DNA from: Pseudomonas fluorescens
GTDB lineage: Bacteria; Pseudomonadota; Gammaproteobacteria; Pseudomonadales; Pseudomonadaceae
Length of the DNA: 64,000 bases
Direction: 5' to 3'
Assembly (NCBI RefSeq): GCF_040448305.1
Contig: NZ_CP148752.1
Coordinates: 124,001-188,000, forward strand
A program made the position numbers and the translations under genes. The notes under the pieces are model-generated. The model was not told where the DNA came from. It did not search any database and saw only the letters and a list, made by a program, of their open reading frames with translations. Of this stretch, positions 53,127-62,221 are shown piece by piece. Numbering within the stretch: the first letter of the stretch is position 1; each line of letters begins with the position of its first letter.

Positions 53127-54351
53127 GCCGCAGGAGAAGGATCGACTGACTATCAGCGTTTCCAACAGTGCGGTGGGAGTCCTTGGCCGTGGTCAGTCAC
53201 CTGTTGATACCGTGTTTGCCTACGCCGAAAACGCGCCCGAACAAAACGCCGTCTCGTTGACCATGCCGGTGCGGCTGGAGAGTTACGCGTGGGAACCAGG
53301 TGTTCCGCCGGTTTTTGAAATGAATCTGCCTGAGGGAGCCCTGCGCGATGAATTGACTCGTCGCTTCAGCAAGGCCGTCCGAGGATTTGACGATTTTTCG
53401 ATGCTTGCCATCGTAGGCCCGCACCAGCTCGGAAGAGTCGGCATTTCAAAGGCCCAGGGTCTGGGCGACCAGCCACCTGAAACCAGCCTGGCGGAGCTTC
53501 TTGTACATGATGGTGCGCAAGGTCTGTTCGAAGACCTCTTGCAGACCTATGGCCAGTATTCAGGTGTTTCCGGTGTACAGCCGAAGGTACTGGTGCGTGA
53601 CAGCGCGTCAACCATCGATCGGCTGTCCCATCGGGGTGCCACACATCTGGTCAAAGCCTTTCGTCCTGAGCAATACCCGGAACTCGCTGCCAATGAATAC
53701 TTCTGCATGCGGGCGGCGTTGCATTCGGGTCTTGAGGTGCCGAAGTTTGAACTCAGTGAGCACGGCAAGTTTTTGATCGTTGAACGCTTCGACCTGAATG
53801 AAAAGGGTTACCTGGGGTTCGAGGACTTCTGCGTGCTCAATGCCTGGCCATCAAAAGCCAAATACGATGGTTCGTACGAAGGTGCGGCCAAGCAGATCAA
53901 GGCCTTTGTTTCTCCGCCTTTGCTCAATCAGGCACTGGAGTCGTTTTTCAAAATCGTCGCGCTGTCATCGGGTCTGAAAAATGGCGACGCGCACCTCAAG
54001 AACTTTGGCGTTCTGTACGAAGACTGTGGTGTCGATGCACCAATCAGCCTGGCACCTGCCTACGACATCATCACCACGTCGGTCTACATCAAGACCGATA
54101 GCATGGCGTTGCTATTGGGCGGATCGAAGGCGTGGCCCAAGTACAAAATGCTGATGCGGTTTGGCCGCTCCGCCTGCAATTTGACCGAGGGACGCTGCAA
54201 CGAATTGCTGCAACAAGTCATCCATGGGATGGCAGTGGCGATGGGCGAGATGGGCCAACACATAAAGGCAAACAGTGCTTTTGCCGAGGTTGGAGAGGCA
54301 ATGCTGGAGCAGTGGAACGAGGGGATGGCGCGCAGCCTGGTCAAAGGCTGA
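53119..54351 (+). CDS. hipA: HipA-family serine/threonine kinase toxin
   Basis: 410-aa HipA. The N-terminal subdomain (about 10-110) has LPEGALRDELTRRF. The serine loop SGVSGVQPK corresponds to the autophosphorylation loop of E. coli HipA. Catalytic aspartate is in NGDAHLKNFG and the metal site in APAYDIITTS. Known HipA kinases phosphorylate aminoacyl-tRNA synthetases and cause persistence. The stop abuts the stop of the converging AraC gene. Confidence 0.88.
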   Translation: MDEPQEKDRLTISVSNSAVGVLGRGQSPVDTVFAYAENAPEQNAVSLTMPVRLESYAWEPGVPPVFEMNLPEGALRDELTRRFSKAVRGFDDFSMLAIVGPHQLGRVGISKAQGLGDQPPETSLAELLVHDGAQGLFEDLLQTYGQYSGVSGVQPKVLVRDSASTIDRLSHRGATHLVKAFRPEQYPELAANEYFCMRAALHSGLEVPKFELSEHGKFLIVERFDLNEKGYLGFEDFCVLNAWPSKAKYDGSYEGAAKQIKAFVSPPLLNQALESFFKIVALSSGLKNGDAHLKNFGVLYEDCGVDAPISLAPAYDIITTSVYIKTDSMALLLGGSKAWPKYKMLMRFGRSACNLTEGRCNELLQQVIHGMAVAMGEMGQHIKANSAFAEVGEAMLEQWNEGMARSLVKG

Positions 54352-55356
54352 TCAGCGCAACCCATCCCGAAACTGCCCAGGCGTCATCCCCGTCCAGCGC
54401 TTGAACGCACGACTGAAGCTGCTGGTGTCGGCAAACCCGAGCAGATAACTGATCTCGCTCAACGAACATTGCGGGTCACGCAAGTGCAGCAGCGCCAGAT
54501 TTTCACGGCTTTCGTTGAGCAGCGTGTCGAACCGGTAGCCTTCATCGGCCAGGTGCCGTTGCAGGCTGCGCAGGCTCAGGTGCAGGGCCTTGGCGATGTG
54601 TTCGGCGCTGGGTTCGCCTTCGGGCAGTTGTTCTTCAATGGCGTCGCGGACCTTGCGCTCCCATGTCAGCGGCTTGAGTTGCGCCAGGGTGCGATTGAGC
54701 ACGGTTTCATTGTGCTCGGCCAGTTCCGGGTTGGCGTCGTCCAGATGGCTGTCGAAGTCGACGAGGGCGAACTCCAGTCGATCCTCGTCGGCACCGAAGT
54801 GCACGGGCGAGCGAAAGACTTTATGCCATTGGTGTGCGTCTGCCGGCTCCGGGCGGCGCAGGTAGGTCGCCAGTGGTGCGTAGTCGCGCCCCAGGCGATT
54901 GCGGCAGGTGCGCACGTAAATCGCCATGAACGCGTCTATGGCTTCGAAGGCAGGAGCCGGGTTGCCCAGCGGAATTTTCAGACTGAAACAGTAGCGATCC
55001 TCGGCGCGGGTCAGCTCCAGTTCCAGGGCATCGCTGACCACCTGGTGATAACGCACGATGCGCTCGAACACTTCCCGCAGGCTGCCGCTGGCCACCAGCG
55101 CATAACCCAGCGCATGGAAAGTGGTTGGGCTGACGAAACGCGAAACCCGCAAACCGATCGCCGGGTCGCCGCTGGCCTGCACCGCCAGATTCCACAGGTG
55201 CGTGGTGCCCGACAGCGGATAGCGCGCGTTCGGGTCGTCCATCAGTTGTGGATCGAGCCCCGCTTGCTGGCACAGAGCGGTGCTGTCGATGCCCAGGGCA
55301 TCGAGTTGCTTGCGCAGGGCGCGGGTCCAGCTGGCGAGGGAGGTCGGTTCAGTCAT
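54352..55356 (-). CDS. AraC-family transcriptional regulator
   Basis: 334-aa regulator with an N-terminal arabinose-binding-type (OruR/ArgR-like) domain (about 15-210) and a C-terminal double helix-turn-helix containing LSLRSLQRHLADEG and EISYLLGFADTSSFSRAFKRWTG. It is divergent from a desaturase gene with a 100-base gap, so that gene is the likely target. It converges on hipA with no gap. Confidence 0.88.
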   Translation of the reverse strand: MTEPTSLASWTRALRKQLDALGIDSTALCQQAGLDPQLMDDPNARYPLSGTTHLWNLAVQASGDPAIGLRVSRFVSPTTFHALGYALVASGSLREVFERIVRYHQVVSDALELELTRAEDRYCFSLKIPLGNPAPAFEAIDAFMAIYVRTCRNRLGRDYAPLATYLRRPEPADAHQWHKVFRSPVHFGADEDRLEFALVDFDSHLDDANPELAEHNETVLNRTLAQLKPLTWERKVRDAIEEQLPEGEPSAEHIAKALHLSLRSLQRHLADEGYRFDTLLNESRENLALLHLRDPQCSLSEISYLLGFADTSSFSRAFKRWTGMTPGQFRDGLR

Positions 55357-55456
55357 GCTGATTGGCGCTTCCGGTCAACAGGTTGGCGTTCTCGGCTACC
55401 GCGTTGCGAAGGATCGCAAGGCAGGATGCAACCATCAATAACCAGAGGATGGAAGC

Positions 55457-56530
55457 ATGGACCGTACTTCTGCAAGCCCCCAACGACTGAATGCATCCCA
55501 ACGATCAGCCCATATCCGTGAAGTGGTGCTGGCCAGAGGCGTCGAGCTGCGCGAGCAATACCCGATTCTCAAGCATCAGGACGCCCTCGGCGCGGGCATT
55601 CTGGCCTTCGCCCTGGCCGGCATGTTCGGTTCGGCGGCGCTCTACATGACCGGGCACATGGCGTGGTGGGCGTGCCTGTTGCTCAACGCATTTTTCGCCT
55701 CGTTGACCCATGAGCTGGAACACGACCTGATCCACAGCATGTACTTCCGCAAGCAGAAGATGCCGCACAACCTGATGATGGGGTTGGTGTGGCTGGCGCG
55801 GCCGAGCACGATCAATCCGTGGATTCGCCGCCATCTGCACCTCAATCACCACAAGGTGTCGGGTTCTGAAACCGACATGGAAGAACGCGCTATCACCAAT
55901 GGCGAACCATGGGGTATCGCGCGATTCTTGATGATCGGCGACAACATGATGTCGTCGTTCATCCGTATGCTGCGGGCCAAGACCTGGGCGCAAAAGATCA
56001 GCATCGTCCAGCGCACGCTGAAGGTCTACGCACCGCTGGCGCTGATGCATTGGGGCGCGTGGTACGTGTTTCTCGGTTTCCACGCAGCGAACGGCATTGC
56101 GCATCTGATGGGCGCACCGATCGAGTGGTCGGCGACCACGTTGTCGGTGATGCAGGTGATCGACATCGCGGCGGTGGTGATCATCGGCCCGAATGTGTTG
56201 CGCACGTTCTGCCTGCACTTCATCAGTTCGAACATGCACTACTACGGTGACGTGGAGCCGGGCAACGTGATGCAGCAGACCCAGGTCCTGAATGCCTGGT
56301 GGCTGTGGCCGTTGCAGGCGTTCTGCTTCAACTTCGGCAGCAGTCACGGGATCCATCACTTTGTGGTGAAGGAACCGTTTTACATCCGCCAACTGACTGT
56401 GCCGGTGGGGCACAAGGTGATGCGCGAGATGGGCGTGCGGTTCAATGATTTCGGCACGTTTGCGCGGGCTAACCGGTTTGAGGGCAAGGAAGAAGTGGCT
56501 GCAGAAAAGGGGCGTACGGCTCAGGCTTGA
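55457..56530 (+). CDS. membrane fatty-acid desaturase
   Basis: 357-aa di-iron membrane enzyme with histidine boxes HELEHD, HLHLNHH and HGIHH and two pairs of membrane helices. It belongs to the FA_desaturase superfamily but differs from the DesA type at 43682 in box spacing; the substrate could be a lipid, alkane or sterol-like compound. GAGG lies before the ATG. Divergent AraC regulator suggests induction by a substrate. Confidence 0.87.
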   Translation: MDRTSASPQRLNASQRSAHIREVVLARGVELREQYPILKHQDALGAGILAFALAGMFGSAALYMTGHMAWWACLLLNAFFASLTHELEHDLIHSMYFRKQKMPHNLMMGLVWLARPSTINPWIRRHLHLNHHKVSGSETDMEERAITNGEPWGIARFLMIGDNMMSSFIRMLRAKTWAQKISIVQRTLKVYAPLALMHWGAWYVFLGFHAANGIAHLMGAPIEWSATTLSVMQVIDIAAVVIIGPNVLRTFCLHFISSNMHYYGDVEPGNVMQQTQVLNAWWLWPLQAFCFNFGSSHGIHHFVVKEPFYIRQLTVPVGHKVMREMGVRFNDFGTFARANRFEGKEEVAAEKGRTAQA

Positions 56531-56548
56531 GGGTTGTTTGTAAGGGCC

Positions 56549-56647
56549 TCTTCGCGAGCAGGCTCGCTCCCACATGAGATCTCGGTTGTTCACAAATATT
56601 GTGTTCACTGAAGATCAAAGGTGGGAGCGAGCCTGCTCGCGAAAGCG
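56549..56647. repeat. REP pair 11 (CGCGAG-first type)
   Basis: Inverted REP copies at 56549-56575 and 56620-56647 between convergent genes. The spacer contains GTTCACAAATATTGTGTTCAC, shared in large part with pair 10. Confidence 0.9.
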
Positions 56648-56662
56648 GTGTATTAGGCAACA

Positions 56663-58273
56663 TCAATCCGGCTGAAACGGCGACTCGCTCAGGATCACCC
56701 CGGTCTCATCCACATACCGTTGCCAATGTTCGATCAAGGTACCAAGCTTCTGCGGTTGGCTCGATGCCAGGTCATGAATCTCCCCCGGATCATTGCTCAG
56801 GTCATACAGCTGCCAGGTCGCCGGCCCCACCGGTCCCGGGATGTACACCGCCTTCCATTGCCCCTGCCGAATCGCCCGTCGTCCGAACAGTTCCCAACCG
56901 GTGACGGTGTGCTCGTCATGCACTTGCGCCGTCTCGCCCGACAGAAACCCCAGCCACGACTTCCCGCGAACTTCTGCCACGGGTTTGCCGTGCCATTGCT
57001 TGCCCGGATGGCGCACGCCGGCAAGATCCAGAATGGTCGGTGTGATGTCCATCACCGTGCCAAACCCATGGCTGATCTGGCCCTTGAGCGGCAGCTGCGG
57101 GTAGTGCACCAGCGCCGGAACACGGATCCCGCCTTCGGTGGTGAAGGCTTTGAACAGCCGCGACGGCGCGGTCGCCACTTGTGCCCAGTTCGGCCCATAC
57201 CAGACGTAGGAGTTGGCGCGGCCGATGTTGTCCAGGCTGTTGTCGTAATGCTGGTTGAGGTAAGTCAGCAACTGCGGGCCGAATTTCGGAAAGGCCTCCA
57301 GCAACGCCCCTTCGGCACCGTTATCGGACATGAACAGGATGAAGGTGTTGTCCAGTTGCCCTTGCTGGCGCAAGTAATCGACGACCCGCCCGATGTTCCA
57401 GTCCATGCGCTCGACCATCGCCGCATAAACCTCCATGGCCCGCGCGGAGATCTGTCGTTGCTCATCGCTCAGGGCAGCCCATTGTGCAGTCAACTGGATC
57501 AACGGATGCGGCTCGACATCGGCCTCGATCAGACTGAGTTTTTTGAGTTTTTCCAGGCGCTCAAGGCGCAGCACTTCAGGGCCGGCGTCATAGCGCCCGC
57601 GGTATTTTTCCACCACCTCGGCCGGCGCCTGCAGCGGCCAGTGGGGGGCGGAAAACGGCAGGTAGGCGAAGAACGGACGGGTCTGGTCGCGCTCTTTGAG
57701 GTATTGCAGCAGCTTGTCGCCAAAGGCATCGGAGGAATAGAAATCCTTGGGCAGTTCATCGATGAATTGGTCGTCTTCGATGTACAGCGCCGGGGTGGAT
57801 TTCAGCAGCCGTGGCGTCGTTTCATCGTAGGTCGGCTCGAAGCCGTAATGATTGGCGGCGCCGGGCAGCAGCGAAAACGAACGCTCGAAACCCCGGGCGT
57901 GAGGCGCCAGTTCTGCGGTTAGGCCCAAGTGCCATTTGCCGCTCATCAAGGTCTGGTAACCGGCCTCGCGCAACAGTTCGGGCAGGGCGACCACGCGGTC
58001 GTTCAAATGCCCTTCGTAACCCGGTTTACCGATCAGGTCCGGGGTCAATGCTTCGGCCATGGTGCCGATGCCGGCGATGTGGTGATCGGTGCCGGTGAGC
58101 AGCATCGAACGGGTCGGCGAGCAGGTCGGTGCGGTGTGAAAATCGGTCAGGCGCAGGCCATTGTTGGCCAATGCATCGAGGTTCGGCGTATTGATTTCGC
58201 CACCGAAGGCACCGAGGTCGGAAAAGCCCAGGTCATCGGCCAGGATCACTAGAAAGTTGGGACGTTGCGGCAT
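56663..58273 (-). CDS. atsA: AtsA arylsulfatase
   Basis: 536-aa type I sulfatase that frees sulfate from aryl sulfate esters. The signature CSPTR carries the cysteine that becomes formylglycine. Metal and substrate residues are visible in ILADDLGFSD, SGKWHLG and SDNGAEG. The sequence follows P. aeruginosa AtsA closely as I recall it. No signal peptide, which fits the cytoplasmic enzyme. The ATG at 58273 has AGGA upstream; a TTG one codon earlier is less likely. It is co-directional with atsC-atsB and 15 bases after atsC. Confidence 0.94.
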   Translation of the reverse strand: MPQRPNFLVILADDLGFSDLGAFGGEINTPNLDALANNGLRLTDFHTAPTCSPTRSMLLTGTDHHIAGIGTMAEALTPDLIGKPGYEGHLNDRVVALPELLREAGYQTLMSGKWHLGLTAELAPHARGFERSFSLLPGAANHYGFEPTYDETTPRLLKSTPALYIEDDQFIDELPKDFYSSDAFGDKLLQYLKERDQTRPFFAYLPFSAPHWPLQAPAEVVEKYRGRYDAGPEVLRLERLEKLKKLSLIEADVEPHPLIQLTAQWAALSDEQRQISARAMEVYAAMVERMDWNIGRVVDYLRQQGQLDNTFILFMSDNGAEGALLEAFPKFGPQLLTYLNQHYDNSLDNIGRANSYVWYGPNWAQVATAPSRLFKAFTTEGGIRVPALVHYPQLPLKGQISHGFGTVMDITPTILDLAGVRHPGKQWHGKPVAEVRGKSWLGFLSGETAQVHDEHTVTGWELFGRRAIRQGQWKAVYIPGPVGPATWQLYDLSNDPGEIHDLASSQPQKLGTLIEHWQRYVDETGVILSESPFQPD

Positions 58274-58288
58274 CAAGCATTTCCTTTT

Positions 58289-59104
58289 TCAGTAGGCAAT
58301 GAAGGACAACGGCAGATCGCGGACCTGCACCGGCACGGGGGGCTGGTAGTGATCGTCGCTGGTGAGTTCGTGAAGCAGTTCCTCGCGCAGCTGGTGGAAG
58401 TCGAAACTGCTGCGCTGGCGTGGATGGGGCAAGGCAATGTCGACCACTTGCTTTATCCGCCCCGGACGCGGCTCCATCACCACCACGCGGTCGGCGAGGA
58501 AGATCGCTTCCTCGACATCGTGGGTGACCAGCACGGTGGTGATTTTTGCTCGGGCGCGGATCGCCAACAGTTCGTCCTGCATCTGTTGGCGAGTCAGGGC
58601 GTCGAGGGCACCGAAGGGCTCGTCCAGCAGCAGAATTCGCGGGCTGGCCACCAGGCCGCGAGCAATGGCCACGCGCTGCGCCATGCCGCCAGAGAGCTGG
58701 TGCGGATAGGCGCGGGCAAAGTCGCCCAGGCCCACCAGTTCGATGAAATCATGGATGCGCTTGTGCTTTTGCGCAGCGCTGAGTGGCTCGTTGACCAGGC
58801 CCAGGCCGATGTTGTCGGCCACGCTCAGCCACGGGAACAAGCGGTGTTCCTGGAAGACGATGCCGCGCTCGCCGCCGATGCCGGTGACGGCTTTTCCGTC
58901 CACACTGATCTGCCCGCGAAACTGCGTATCGAGGCCCACCAGCAGCCGCAGCAAGGTGGATTTGCCGCAACCGCTGGAGCCGACGATGGCGACGAACTCG
59001 CCCTCGGCGATGTCCAGGTTGAATTCGCGAATGGCCTCAAGTGTAAAGCCGTCGACGTCGAAGGTTTTGCCCACGTGATTGAAGCTGACAATCGGTGCGT
59101 TCAT
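58289..59104 (-). CDS. atsC: AtsC, sulfate-ester ABC transporter ATPase
   Basis: 271-aa ATPase of the SsuB/TauB type, with Walker A GSSGCGKST, signature LSGGMAQR, Walker B ILLLDEPFGALD and VTHDVEEA. Its ATG overlaps the atsB stop (ATGA at 59101-59104). The longer frame from 59518 runs antiparallel in register through atsB and is rejected as the start. Confidence 0.92.
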   Translation of the reverse strand: MNAPIVSFNHVGKTFDVDGFTLEAIREFNLDIAEGEFVAIVGSSGCGKSTLLRLLVGLDTQFRGQISVDGKAVTGIGGERGIVFQEHRLFPWLSVADNIGLGLVNEPLSAAQKHKRIHDFIELVGLGDFARAYPHQLSGGMAQRVAIARGLVASPRILLLDEPFGALDALTRQQMQDELLAIRARAKITTVLVTHDVEEAIFLADRVVVMEPRPGRIKQVVDIALPHPRQRSSFDFHQLREELLHELTSDDHYQPPVPVQVRDLPLSFIAY

Positions 59105-60699
59105 GCGTGTCTCCAGCGAGTGGCGCGGATTTCCAGGCGTTGGCCAATGAGGTTGAGCAGGGCACCGGTCAGGCCCACCAGCAGCATGCCGGCCATGATC
59201 AGGTCCATGCGCAGCAATTGCTGGGCGCCGATCATCTGGCTGCCGATGCCGCCGTTGGACGGCATAAAATATTCGGCGCCGATGGTGCCGAGCCAGGCGT
59301 AGATCAGGCTCAGCCGAAGCCCTGCAAAAATCCCCGGCGCCGCGCCCGGTAACACCAGTCGACCCAGGCGCTGGCGCAGGTTCAGACGCAACACCTGCGC
59401 GGCTTCGTTGAGTTGTGGCGACAGGTGCGCGACGCTGCGTTGGGTGGCGATGAACAGCGGGAAAAAGGCGGCGAGGGCAACGAACACCCACTTGGCCAAT
59501 TCCCCCAGACCGAACCACGCGGTGAGCAGCGGCACCCAGGCGAATATGGCGATCTGGCGGATGGCGGCGAGGGTGGGGCCGAGCACGCGTTCGCTGGTGC
59601 GCGACAACCCCAGTAGCAACCCCAGGGCAAACCCGAGCCCGCCACCAAGCAGCAATCCGCCAAGGGTTCGGCCCAGGCTCAGGGCCATGCCGCCAAGCAG
59701 TGTGCCGTCGAGCAAACCATCCCGGGTGGTCTGCAGGACGGCCAGCGGGCTGGCCAGAATGTTCGCGTCAATCCACTGCTGATCCGAGGTCAGTTGCCAC
59801 AACGCCAGAAGCACCAATGGCAGCAGCCACGGTTGCAAGCGCTGCCAGCCTTGATAACGCGGCCCGCGACGGATTTCGGCGGTGGCCGGGTGCGGCCAGT
59901 GCACCAGTTTCCTGTCCAGCAAACCGATGCCGCGATCCATCGCCACGCCGATCAAACCGATCACCACAATGCACACGAACACGATGTCGAGCATGAACAA
60001 CTGCCGCGCCCAGACCATCAGGTAGCCGATGCCTTCACTGGAGGCGAGCAGTTCGACAGCGAGCAGTGAAGTCCAGCCGGCGGCCAGCGCGAGGCGCACA
60101 CCGGCCATGAACGCCGGTAGCGCGGCAGACAGCACCAGGCGGCGGATCAACAAGTGCCTGGGCAGGCGCAACACGGCGGCGGCTTCGCGCAGCTTGGGTT
60201 GTGCGTCGCGCACACCGACCAGTGTATGCAGGGTCACCGGCACCACGATGGCCTTGATCAACACCACCAGCTTCAGCACTTCGCCAATGCCGAAAAACAC
60301 CATGAACAATGGAATCCAGGCCAGGGTCGGGACTTGCGCCAACCCGGCGAAGGTTGGAAATACCAGACGCTCCAGTCGACGGCTGAAACCCAGTGCCGCA
60401 CCCAAAACAGCACCAGCGCTGATCCCGGCCAGCAGCCCCCAGAACAAGCGTTGCAGGCTGATCCACAAATGGCTCCACAACTCGCCTTGGGACAGTTCCA
60501 GTGCGCCGCTCCAGACCTGGGTCGGCGCCGGCAGGATCTGCTCGCTCATCCAGTGATTGTGGCTGGCGAGCCACCAGAGCGTGAACAGGGTGACCGGCAG
60601 CAACCAAGGCAACAGCCGACGATTCAGACTGGGCCAAAGGCGCTGGTTTTCCAGTGGTGGCACGGCCAGCGGCAGGCTGAGAAGAGAAACACGGGCCAT
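59101..60699 (-). CDS. atsB: AtsB, fused double-domain ABC permease
   Basis: 532-aa protein carrying two binding-protein-dependent permease units in one chain, about 30-265 and 285-530, each with an EAA loop (LREAAAVLRLPRHLLIRRLVL and LNEAAQVLRLNLRQRLGRLVL). Such a fusion is known for AtsB of P. putida S-313. GGAGG lies before the ATG. First gene of atsBCA; a REP pair sits upstream of it. Confidence 0.92.
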   Translation of the reverse strand: MARVSLLSLPLAVPPLENQRLWPSLNRRLLPWLLPVTLFTLWWLASHNHWMSEQILPAPTQVWSGALELSQGELWSHLWISLQRLFWGLLAGISAGAVLGAALGFSRRLERLVFPTFAGLAQVPTLAWIPLFMVFFGIGEVLKLVVLIKAIVVPVTLHTLVGVRDAQPKLREAAAVLRLPRHLLIRRLVLSAALPAFMAGVRLALAAGWTSLLAVELLASSEGIGYLMVWARQLFMLDIVFVCIVVIGLIGVAMDRGIGLLDRKLVHWPHPATAEIRRGPRYQGWQRLQPWLLPLVLLALWQLTSDQQWIDANILASPLAVLQTTRDGLLDGTLLGGMALSLGRTLGGLLLGGGLGFALGLLLGLSRTSERVLGPTLAAIRQIAIFAWVPLLTAWFGLGELAKWVFVALAAFFPLFIATQRSVAHLSPQLNEAAQVLRLNLRQRLGRLVLPGAAPGIFAGLRLSLIYAWLGTIGAEYFMPSNGGIGSQMIGAQQLLRMDLIMAGMLLVGLTGALLNLIGQRLEIRATRWRHA

Positions 60700-60740
60700 G
60701 GATGACCTCCGTTGTCGGGTTGCAATACAGGCCTGCTTTT

Positions 60741-60832
60741 TTGTAGGAGTGAGCCTGCTCGCGATAGCGGTGTGTCAGGCAAAGATGTCTCGATTGACCT
60801 TCCGCTATTCGCGAGCAGGCTCGCTCCTACAA
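60741..60832. repeat. REP pair 12 (GTAGGAG variant) upstream of atsB
   Basis: Inverted REP copies at 60741-60770 and 60802-60832 with the CTCCTACA variant. It lies in the divergent atsB-atsR promoter region, 42 bases before the atsB start. Confidence 0.9.
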
Positions 60833-61102
60833 GGGTTCAAGGCGTATGCAAAATTGATCTATAAAATTAAAAATCAATACTATTGAGAGATAAGAGAAGC
60901 CATTTATGGCCTCCCTAAGCCTCCGCATCCAATGCATTCGAAGAATATTTTTGATGCCGTTTGGGCATATCGGCCAAGAGCCCCGGATGCGTTGATATAG
61001 ATCTAAAAGATCTAAAAATGTGAATTTATAGTATTTAAGTGTTGGTTCCACTTCGGCCTACTTTCGGCTCCTCAACGCCCGTTGCCCCAAGGAGCCGCAC
61101 CC
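60833..61102. promoter_or_regulatory. AT-rich atsB-atsR divergent regulatory region
   Basis: No gene is present. The AT-rich part at 60848-60895 contains ATTGAT (60853-60858) and ATCAAT (60873-60878). Farther right are the AGATCTAAA repeats. atsR has AAGGAG before its ATG. Both divergent promoters must lie here or in the REP region. Confidence 0.6.
60999..61016. promoter_or_regulatory. tandem AGATCTAAA repeats upstream of atsR
   Basis: Two adjacent perfect 9-bp direct repeats at 60999-61007 and 61008-61016, about 90 bases before atsR. The same 9-mer occurs at 63251-63259 before atsK. Candidate binding half-sites for the LysR regulator of the cluster or for CysB. Confidence 0.55.
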
Positions 61103-62116
61103 ATGAACCTTCCATTCAAACGTGTCATCAGTCTGTTCGCCGCACCGGCCCTTGCGGGGCTGCTGGTTTTCACGGCCAACGCCGATGAGCTCAAGGAAAT
61201 CCGCATCGCGGTGCCGGACCTGAGTGCCGGAACCCAGCACAGTGGTGGCGGTGTCGTGGATGTGCTGCGTGATCAACAGATCTTCGAAAAGGCTTTCGCC
61301 GATCAAGGCATCAAGATTCAGTGGAGCTTCTTCAAAGGCGCAGGCCCGGTGATTAACGAGGCGTTCGCCAACGGTCAGGTGGACCTGGCCTACCTCGGCG
61401 ATCTGGCGGCCATCATCGGCAAGTCCAATGGTCTGGATACGCGACTGCTCAGTGCCTCGGCGCGCGGGGTGAAGCATTACCTCGGCGTAGTGCCGGGTTC
61501 GGGGATCAAGACCCTGCAGGACCTAAAGGGCAAACGCGTGGCCATCTTCCGTGGCACCGCCAGCCAGTTGTCCTTCGATGCGGCACTGGCCAGCCAGGGG
61601 TTGAGCGAGAAGGATGTGAAAGTCATCAACCTGGACTTCAACGCGGCGGTCGCGGCGCTGGCGGCGAAGCAGATCGATGCCTCGTGGGGCGGTTCCGGGC
61701 TGACGGCGTTGCAGGCCAAGGGGCTGGCCGAGTTGCCGCTCAATACCAAGGACCTGGGCGGCGCCGGCAGTGTACAGGCGGTGCTGATAGGGACCGGGAA
61801 GTTTGTCGATGCGCATCCGGAGGCAGTGGCGAAACTGCTCAAGGCCCAACAGCAGGCCGTGGAGTGGCTGACCCAGGACAGCAACAAGGACGCCTACATT
61901 CAGCTGGTGTCGGGGCTGGCGAGTTATCCGGCGGTAATTCTTTCTCAGGATTTGAAGGATCAGAAACTGAGCGAGGTTTTCCCGTCGACGCTTGACCCGG
62001 TGTTCCTTGGCAAATTGCAGGACGCGGTGGATTTGGCTTCGCAGCAGAAGCTGATTCGCAAGTCGTTCAAGGTCAGCGATTGGGTGGCGCCGGAACTGGC
62101 TGCGGCCAAGCTCTGA
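61103..62116 (+). CDS. atsR: AtsR, periplasmic sulfate-ester-binding protein
   Basis: 337-aa binding protein of the SsuA/TauA type with a signal peptide ending near TANA (about residue 28). Segments FKGAGPVINEAFANGQVDLAYLGDLAA and FRGTASQLSFDAAL fit aliphatic sulfonate/sulfate-ester receptors. It should deliver sulfate esters to AtsBC. AAGGAG lies nine bases before the ATG at 61103. It is divergent from atsBC. Confidence 0.9.
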   Translation: MNLPFKRVISLFAAPALAGLLVFTANADELKEIRIAVPDLSAGTQHSGGGVVDVLRDQQIFEKAFADQGIKIQWSFFKGAGPVINEAFANGQVDLAYLGDLAAIIGKSNGLDTRLLSASARGVKHYLGVVPGSGIKTLQDLKGKRVAIFRGTASQLSFDAALASQGLSEKDVKVINLDFNAAVAALAAKQIDASWGGSGLTALQAKGLAELPLNTKDLGGAGSVQAVLIGTGKFVDAHPEAVAKLLKAQQQAVEWLTQDSNKDAYIQLVSGLASYPAVILSQDLKDQKLSEVFPSTLDPVFLGKLQDAVDLASQQKLIRKSFKVSDWVAPELAAAKL

Positions 62117-62135
62117 ATCTTCAGTGAGCTCACTG

Positions 62136-62220
62136 GCCTCATCGCGAGCAGGCTCGCTCCCACACTGACCGTGTGAACACCGGAGATCCCCTGTGGGAGC
62201 GGGCTTGCTCGCGAAGAGGC
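62136..62220. repeat. REP pair 13 (CGCGAG-first type)
   Basis: Inverted REP copies at 62136-62165 and 62191-62220 between the convergent atsR and LysR genes. The spacer GTGTGAACACCGGAGAT is similar to that of pair 1. Confidence 0.9.
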
Positions 62221-62221
62221 C

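Noticed and set aside
58289..59518. Longer AtsC frame of 409 aa
   Set aside because: The upstream part is an alternative frame inside atsB; the true start is the ATGA overlap at 59104, which begins at the standard ABC domain.
60833..61102. Small minus-strand frame in the atsB-atsR intergenic region (60827-61051)
   Set aside because: AT-rich promoter DNA; the frame begins in the regulatory region and ends in the REP copy, with no good ribosome site.
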